From assembly GCA_001509335.1 (NCBI GenBank), contig LGGY01000006.1, forward strand, positions 1 to 19,232: a stretch of 19,232 nucleotides of DNA. The letters are read 5' to 3'. Both the position numbers and the translations under genes were made by a program. The notes under the pieces were generated by a model. It was not told the DNA's origin and ran no database searches. It was given only the letters and a program-made list of their open reading frames with translations. This DNA comes from Fidelibacterota bacterium 46_43 (GTDB lineage Bacteria > Fidelibacterota > Fidelibacteria > Fidelibacterales > Fidelibacteraceae). Below, piece after piece: positions 15,181 through 19,232 of this stretch (the first letter of the stretch is position 1; each line of letters opens with the position of its first letter).

Positions 15181-16280
15181 ATGGCAAAAAATTATTATGA
15201 CATACTTGGCGTCAGTAAAGATGCCACACAAGAAGAACTTAAAAAAGCATACCGAAAAATTGCCCTGAAATACCATCCGGATAAAAATCCAGGTAATAAG
15301 GAAGCGGAAGAGAAGTTTAAGGCAGCTGCGGAAGCCTATGCTGTTTTATCTGACAAAGAGAAAAGAGCCCGTTATGATCAATATGGAGAAGACGGGTTAA
15401 AAAATTCCGGATTTGGCGGATTTGGTGGTGGTGGTGGCATGTCGATGGAGGATATTTTCTCCCAATTCAGTGATATCTTCGGCGGAGCCTTTGGAGGAAG
15501 TCCTTTCAGTGATATCTTCGGTGGAGGATCCCGCCAGCGGGTCCAAAAAGGCTCGGATCTGCGGGTACGGTATATAAAGGAACAAAAAAGAGCATCAAAG
15601 TCCGACATTATGAAGAATGTCCTGTCTGTCGTGGTTCAGGTGCCGAGCCTGGCCATGGGAAAAGTACCTGTTCTCTGTGTCATGGTTCCGGTGAAATTCG
15701 TGAACGGGTCGGTTCTTTTTTGGGACAAATGGTGAATATCCGTTCGTGTCCCAATTGTCATGGTGAAGGGACTGTCATTGATAAACCCTGCCATAACTGT
15801 CATGGGGACGGCCGGGTAAAAACAGAAAGCAAAGTGGATATCGAAATTCCCCAGGGTGTGTCTACAGGAAATTATATGACCCTGAAAGGTAAGGGAAATG
15901 CAGCTGTCCGGGGAGGAATTCCCGGTGATCTGATTGTGGAATTCTATGAACAGGAACATCCTATCTTTACACGCCATGATCATGATATTTTTATCAGCAT
16001 CGTCATTACCTGGCCTCAGGCGGTGCTTGGAGACGAAATTACCGTACCGACGCTCTCCGGAAATGTCAGCCTGAAAATCCCCCCGGGCATTCGATCTGGT
16101 AAAATGTTGAGATTACGGAAGAAAGGCATGCCCGGACTCCATGGCAGTCATTACGGGGACCAATTAATTCGTGTACAGGTTGAAACACCCACCGATTTAT
16201 CCAAAGAAGAGAAAGAATTAATCACTCGCCTGAAGGATTTATACCGAAATAAAAAAATAAAAATCGAAAAGTATAAATGA
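15181..16280 (+). pseudogene. dnaJ: dnaJ, chaperone DnaJ, frameshifted by a deletion of about 22 nt
   Basis: Full-length DnaJ content is split between two frames. From the ATG at 15181 come the J domain with YHPDKNPG (HPD), a Gly/Phe-rich linker and GSDLRVR, ending at 15570. From 15573 onward the DnaJ sequence continues in another frame: YKGTKKSIKV, four zinc motifs (CPVCRGSG, CSLCHGSG, CPNCHGEG, CHNCHGDG), the substrate-binding C-terminal domain and a normal end at 16280. Between GSDLRVR and YKGTKK the family has about eight more residues (xxLTLEEx), and only two bases remain here, so about 22 nt are missing. Read as it stands, the product ends at 15735 with a nonsense tail after the linker and lacks the zinc and substrate domains. 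The cause is either a real lesion or an assembly error; DnaJ is usually conserved, so an error is quite possible. Confidence 0.9.
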
Positions 16281-16316
16281 AATTATTAGATTAGACTTAT
16301 TAAAAAGGGGAAAGCC

Positions 16317-16676
16317 ATGTTAAACAATATTCATAAGAAAATTGTGTCTGTATTTTTATGGGCACTCCTGGCCGCAGGCGTTCTGACCTTGTTCAAGAGG
16401 ATTTTTTGTGGTACTGACATGTGTGGAAAGGCTAAAAAAACGGATTTACAAGAAGAAGATGAAGGAAAATTCGACATGGACAAGAAGGTGAATATCAACA
16501 GTGCCGATGTCCATGAACTGGCGACTGTTCCTTATGTTAGCCTGCCTGTGGCACAGAATATCGTAAACTACCGTGAACTGAACGGTTCCTTTTCTCGAAA
16601 AGATGAATTGCTGAATGTGAAAGGTATCGGACCCAAATTACTGGGATTAATTGAAGAATATATTTGCGTAGAATAA
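16317..16676 (+). CDS. Membrane-anchored ComEA-like helix-hairpin-helix protein
   Basis: 119 residues. A short N-terminal basic stretch and one transmembrane helix (about 9-26) precede a charged linker and tandem helix-hairpin-helix motifs (about 57-117): VNINSADVHELATVPYVSLPVAQNIV and then LLNVKGIGPKLLGLIEEYI. This is the layout of ComEA, the DNA receptor of natural transformation. The same fold also occurs in other small DNA-binding proteins and in GspK-type secretion proteins. AGGGG lies 7 nt before the ATG. The next gene starts 9 nt after its stop, so it is probably the first gene of the pilus-like cluster. The DNA-uptake role is inferred from fold and neighbours. Confidence 0.75.
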   Translation: MLNNIHKKIVSVFLWALLAAGVLTLFKRIFCGTDMCGKAKKTDLQEEDEGKFDMDKKVNINSADVHELATVPYVSLPVAQNIVNYRELNGSFSRKDELLNVKGIGPKLLGLIEEYICVE

Positions 16677-16685
16677 GGAGGTCTT

Positions 16686-17441
16686 GTGGAACAACAGGCA
16701 TATAATGAAAAATGGTCTTTCGTGGTTAAATGGGTGACCGTCATTCTATTGGTCGTTTTGGCTTTAGTCATTGTGATTCCCTGGTCTATCTGGAAGGAAG
16801 AAGAGTATTACCGGAACTTGTGTCACTGGAAAATGTCAAACCTTTGGAATGCACAGCGGCTATATCATAACTTGCGTAATGAATACAATCCCAACCTCCG
16901 CGAAACTTTACAGTTTATAGATCAGGTCCGGGATTCTATCCTTGCAGACAGCATGTATGTTAAAGACCAAAAAATATATTTTAACAATCAATGGCTTGAT
17001 ATCAATGTTTCTGAATACTGGCATGAGGATTTTGATACCACCTTTGCTTATGCCTACGATGCCCAGGACACTTTGGAGGAGATTATTTATACAGCCCTGG
17101 TCCCCAATGATGAAACAGGCATGATTGATACGCTCTTTTTAAACTGGGAACGTGACCGCTGGATGTACAGTGATACCCTTTGGGAAGGGAAAATTATTGA
17201 CACCAGCTTGGAAATGCGTATTGAAAAGGTGCTTAAATACGACCGTTACAACCTGGTAGATTCTCTTCTCGTATGCCCCCTTCTGAATGAGTTATATCAG
17301 GTCGACCTCTCTGAAGACAGCGTTCTTACCATATATTGTCCTACCCGGGGAGGTGTGGAAATTGATCGCTATTATTTCTTTACATTCAGCGATACAGGAC
17401 ATGGGTTCATTAGGGACGGTGAACGAAGCTGGCAAAAATAA
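16686..17441 (+). CDS. Trp-rich single-pass membrane protein, unknown, pseudopilin-like N-terminus
   Basis: 251 residues starting at a GTG, fixed by the strong AAGGAGG that overlaps the stop of the preceding gene. One transmembrane helix (about 12-33) is followed by EEEYYRNLCHWKMSNLWNAQ, an amphipathic helix whose spacing recalls the conserved start of minor pilins and pseudopilins, but no prepilin peptidase site (G followed by F/M and E) is seen. The remaining 190 residues are acidic and beta-rich, probably periplasmic, with 12 Trp in all. I do not recognise the family. Tight spacing (9 nt before, 11 nt after) puts it in one operon with the ComEA-like and PilM-like genes, so a part in the same envelope machine is likely. 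Confidence 0.7.
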   Translation: MEQQAYNEKWSFVVKWVTVILLVVLALVIVIPWSIWKEEEYYRNLCHWKMSNLWNAQRLYHNLRNEYNPNLRETLQFIDQVRDSILADSMYVKDQKIYFNNQWLDINVSEYWHEDFDTTFAYAYDAQDTLEEIIYTALVPNDETGMIDTLFLNWERDRWMYSDTLWEGKIIDTSLEMRIEKVLKYDRYNLVDSLLVCPLLNELYQVDLSEDSVLTIYCPTRGGVEIDRYYFFTFSDTGHGFIRDGERSWQK

Positions 17442-17452
17442 CAGGGTAAAAC

Positions 17453-18331
17453 ATGTTGTATCTTTCACTGAACCCCGGATTGTGCACTTTCATTTCTTCC
17501 AATGAAAATAATGGATATCAGGTCGTGGAAGATGCAGGCAAAATCCACGTTCCTTTCGACCTGAACCGGACCTTCTTTTACGGCAGGGATGCACTGGCTC
17601 AGCTTACATCCTTCTTTGAAAATTTGAAAGGGACCCAGAATTTTCCGCAACATGAAATCTCCCTGAGCTTTCCTCCGAATATTCTTACTTATGCTGTCAG
17701 CGAGGAACCGGTAGAGGACTGGATGGTCACCTTGCGTCTCGGGAAGGATTATTCAGAAAAACTTGAAAAAAAGGTGTATCCTCTGGAAAAGGGACTGTTT
17801 ACAGTAAGATATGATCCCCATATTACGGGTTTGATTCTCAAGGCAGCTGAGAACACTGGGTATACCATAAAGAAAATCACACCAGGTATTGTAAATGCCA
17901 TAAACAGTGTTTACATGATTTACGCCACGGGTGATTATGACAAATTCACCATTCTGAAATGGGATGCCCACAATCCGGAACTTGTTATTTTCAGGAATGA
18001 TGTCCTCTCAGGCTATCTCTGTTTTACGAATCACGAATCTCCCTGTGTATTGCAACGCAGTGGTGATGTGGATGTTACTATATTGGAAAACCTGAAGCAG
18101 AGTAATATTACAGAAAAATTATATGACCACACGGGTCCTCTTTTTGTGTATTCTGTCTTTGAACCTGATTCAGATCCCCTGCAACCCTTTAAAAAATTTG
18201 GGTTTTGTGAAATCATCAATCCATGGACAGGACTGGAAGTCAGCCAGGCCGGGGATGGCATCCTTACGGATTTGTCTGACACCGAATTGTCTTTATGGAC
18301 TGAATCTGCAGGATTTATAAACCGGGAATAA
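17453..18331 (+). CDS. Possible PilM-like (actin-fold) assembly protein
   Basis: 292 residues with no signal peptide or membrane segment, so cytoplasmic. The body recalls PilM/GspL-type actin-fold proteins: an opening strand with MLYLSLNPGLCTF, a middle GYTIKKITPGIVNAINSVYMIY helix that mirrors the PilM domain junction, and FTILKWDAHNPELVIFRNDVLSGY resembling the second-subdomain strand pair. Nucleotide-binding glycine loops are weak or lost, so this would be a degenerate member. AGGG precedes the ATG. The following gene starts 2 nt after its stop and has the features of PilN, the membrane partner of PilM, which is the main reason for this call. The call would need a structure comparison to be firm. 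Confidence 0.5.
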   Translation: MLYLSLNPGLCTFISSNENNGYQVVEDAGKIHVPFDLNRTFFYGRDALAQLTSFFENLKGTQNFPQHEISLSFPPNILTYAVSEEPVEDWMVTLRLGKDYSEKLEKKVYPLEKGLFTVRYDPHITGLILKAAENTGYTIKKITPGIVNAINSVYMIYATGDYDKFTILKWDAHNPELVIFRNDVLSGYLCFTNHESPCVLQRSGDVDVTILENLKQSNITEKLYDHTGPLFVYSVFEPDSDPLQPFKKFGFCEIINPWTGLEVSQAGDGILTDLSDTELSLWTESAGFINRE

Positions 18332-18333
18332 TT

Positions 18334-19232
18334 ATGAAAAAAATTGATGTAAACATTTTGGAAAAGGATGAAGACTCTGACGTGAAAGCGTCGGAATCTG
18401 AGTCTCCGGCAGAAGAAACAGCCGAAGAAGAACCACAGGAAGTCCTTCCGATGGCGGACAAAGATGAAGCCGTGAAAAAAGAGCCGGAAGATACCCCTAT
18501 CCCGGATACCGAAGAGGGGGATATCAGTGAAGAGAGGCCTGCAGTTCTGGAAGAAGCAGACACGGATTCTGTACTGGAAGATGAGGAAAAAGCCGGTACA
18601 GGCGGTGGTGGAGGCGGATCCAAACCTCCGGCCAAAAAGAAATCAGGCCGGAATATCATTTTGTTCCTCCTTTTTCTTGTTGTTCTGGCCCTCGTTTTTC
18701 TATTCACCAAACCGGAATTTGTCCCCGATTCCTTTAAATTGGACAAAGATACGGTTCTTGCGGTTGAAGAGATTGCTCCTTCAGATACTCCGGAGTTTTC
18801 CATTGTCCCCGCTGAGGATGAGAAAGCCGGTGAAACACTGGCACGAATTCAAAAGGCCCTGAATGGACAGGAAAAAGTTGTTCCGGAAAACATTCAGGTA
18901 CTGAAGCAACAGATGGCTGAGTCTGCAGAAAGACTCAATCGGTTATTCCTGCTCTCAAGGCATTTTCCCAGTGGACTCTTTTGGTCTTATTACTCTACCA
19001 GCTCCGGTTTTGAACTGCTTGAGATGAAAGCTTCTGAAGTAGGCCTGTTTGAAGAATATTTTAACCGGGTTATGAAGAACAAGCTCTTCGATACCCTGGA
19101 ATTTTTCTCCTATGACGGAAAGTACTGGGACTCCCTGGAAGGCGTATTTGTCGGTTCATATACCCCATCGGCCAAAACCGGAAAAGGTCCACTCTATACC
19201 ATGAGTGCCGAAGATTTCCTGGATTATACGGG
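18334..19232 (+). CDS. Possible PilN-like membrane protein with long acidic N-terminus, 3' end outside window
   Basis: Open for 299 codons to the window edge, so C-terminally partial. It starts MKKIDVNILEKD; VNIL recalls the INLL segment by which PilN proteins bind PilM. Residues 10-86 are a Glu/Asp-rich, probably disordered linker, then a run of six Gly (90-95), a basic stop-transfer cluster (KPPAKKKSGR) and one transmembrane helix (108-124). In the periplasmic part a helix (about 165-208) leads into ERLNRLFLLSRHFPSGLFW and FELLEMKASEVGLFEEYF, the pattern of the PilN ferredoxin-like domain. It sits 2 nt after the PilM-like gene, with GGGA 8 nt before its ATG. The acidic linker is much longer than in known PilN. 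Confidence 0.5.
   Translation, partial: MKKIDVNILEKDEDSDVKASESESPAEETAEEEPQEVLPMADKDEAVKKEPEDTPIPDTEEGDISEERPAVLEEADTDSVLEDEEKAGTGGGGGGSKPPAKKKSGRNIILFLLFLVVLALVFLFTKPEFVPDSFKLDKDTVLAVEEIAPSDTPEFSIVPAEDEKAGETLARIQKALNGQEKVVPENIQVLKQQMAESAERLNRLFLLSRHFPSGLFWSYYSTSSGFELLEMKASEVGLFEEYFNRVMKNKLFDTLEFFSYDGKYWDSLEGVFVGSYTPSAKTGKGPLYTMSAEDFLDYT

Noticed and set aside
15720..16280. Separate short DnaJ-like gene starting at the ATG at 15720
   Set aside because: DnaJ zinc-finger coding continues upstream of this ATG in the same frame to 15573, so it is the 3' part of the broken dnaJ and not a new gene.
1..19232. CRISPR arrays, insertion sequences, prophage or integrase genes
   Set aside because: No regularly spaced repeats, terminal inverted repeats, transposase or integrase motifs were seen on either strand.

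Overview
The window looks like ordinary chromosome from a Gram-negative-type bacterium of moderate GC. At least one predicted lipoprotein, inner-membrane proteins with periplasmic domains, a classic seven-gene trp operon, plsX and an hrcA-grpE-dnaJ block all point that way. I cannot name the phylum. The hrcA block plus divergent pilus-like genes would suit an FCB-type or related candidate lineage, but that is a guess. Nothing looks like phage, IS, integron, plasmid or CRISPR.

Layout. (a) 1-3021, minus strand: a TPR lipoprotein followed by a secreted beta-propeller plus C39-like cysteine peptidase, whose C-terminus runs off the left edge. Together they form a two-gene operon. (b) 3072-3218, minus: a tRNA-Gly(GCC) with its own predicted promoter and a strong intrinsic terminator, placed just after trpA. 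(c) 3230-10079, minus: a complete trp operon in the order trpL-E-G-D-C-F-B-A. The cistrons are tightly coupled, with 4-17 nt overlaps at five of the six junctions between enzyme genes. Upstream of trpE lies a leader with a 26-codon peptide carrying tandem Trp codons, an extended antiterminator and a terminator hairpin, which is a full ribosome-mediated attenuator. (d) 10080-10376: a divergent intergenic region with an inverted repeat. (e) 10377-12149, plus: a soluble three-PAS HisKA_2-type histidine kinase with no response regulator beside it. (f) 12262-13320: plsX (phospholipid synthesis) behind a good promoter. (g) 13463-16280: the heat-shock block hrcA-grpE-dnaJ. No CIRCE operator is recognisable, and dnaJ is frameshifted by an apparent deletion of about 22 nt. 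(h) 16317-19232: four closely spaced plus-strand genes, namely a membrane-anchored ComEA-like helix-hairpin-helix protein, a Trp-rich single-pass membrane protein, a PilM-like cytoplasmic protein and a PilN-like membrane protein (cut by the right edge). I read this as a divergent type IV pilus / pseudopilus / DNA-uptake assembly module, with moderate to low confidence.

How they work together: the trp operon makes tryptophan from chorismate and is controlled by charged tRNA-Trp through the leader. Its enzymes are themselves very poor in Trp. HrcA-GrpE-DnaJ is the usual repressor plus DnaK co-chaperones, with dnaK elsewhere. The final four genes are the least conventional part of the window and the best candidate for an undescribed variant system. 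The trp attenuator is the best-supported regulatory element.
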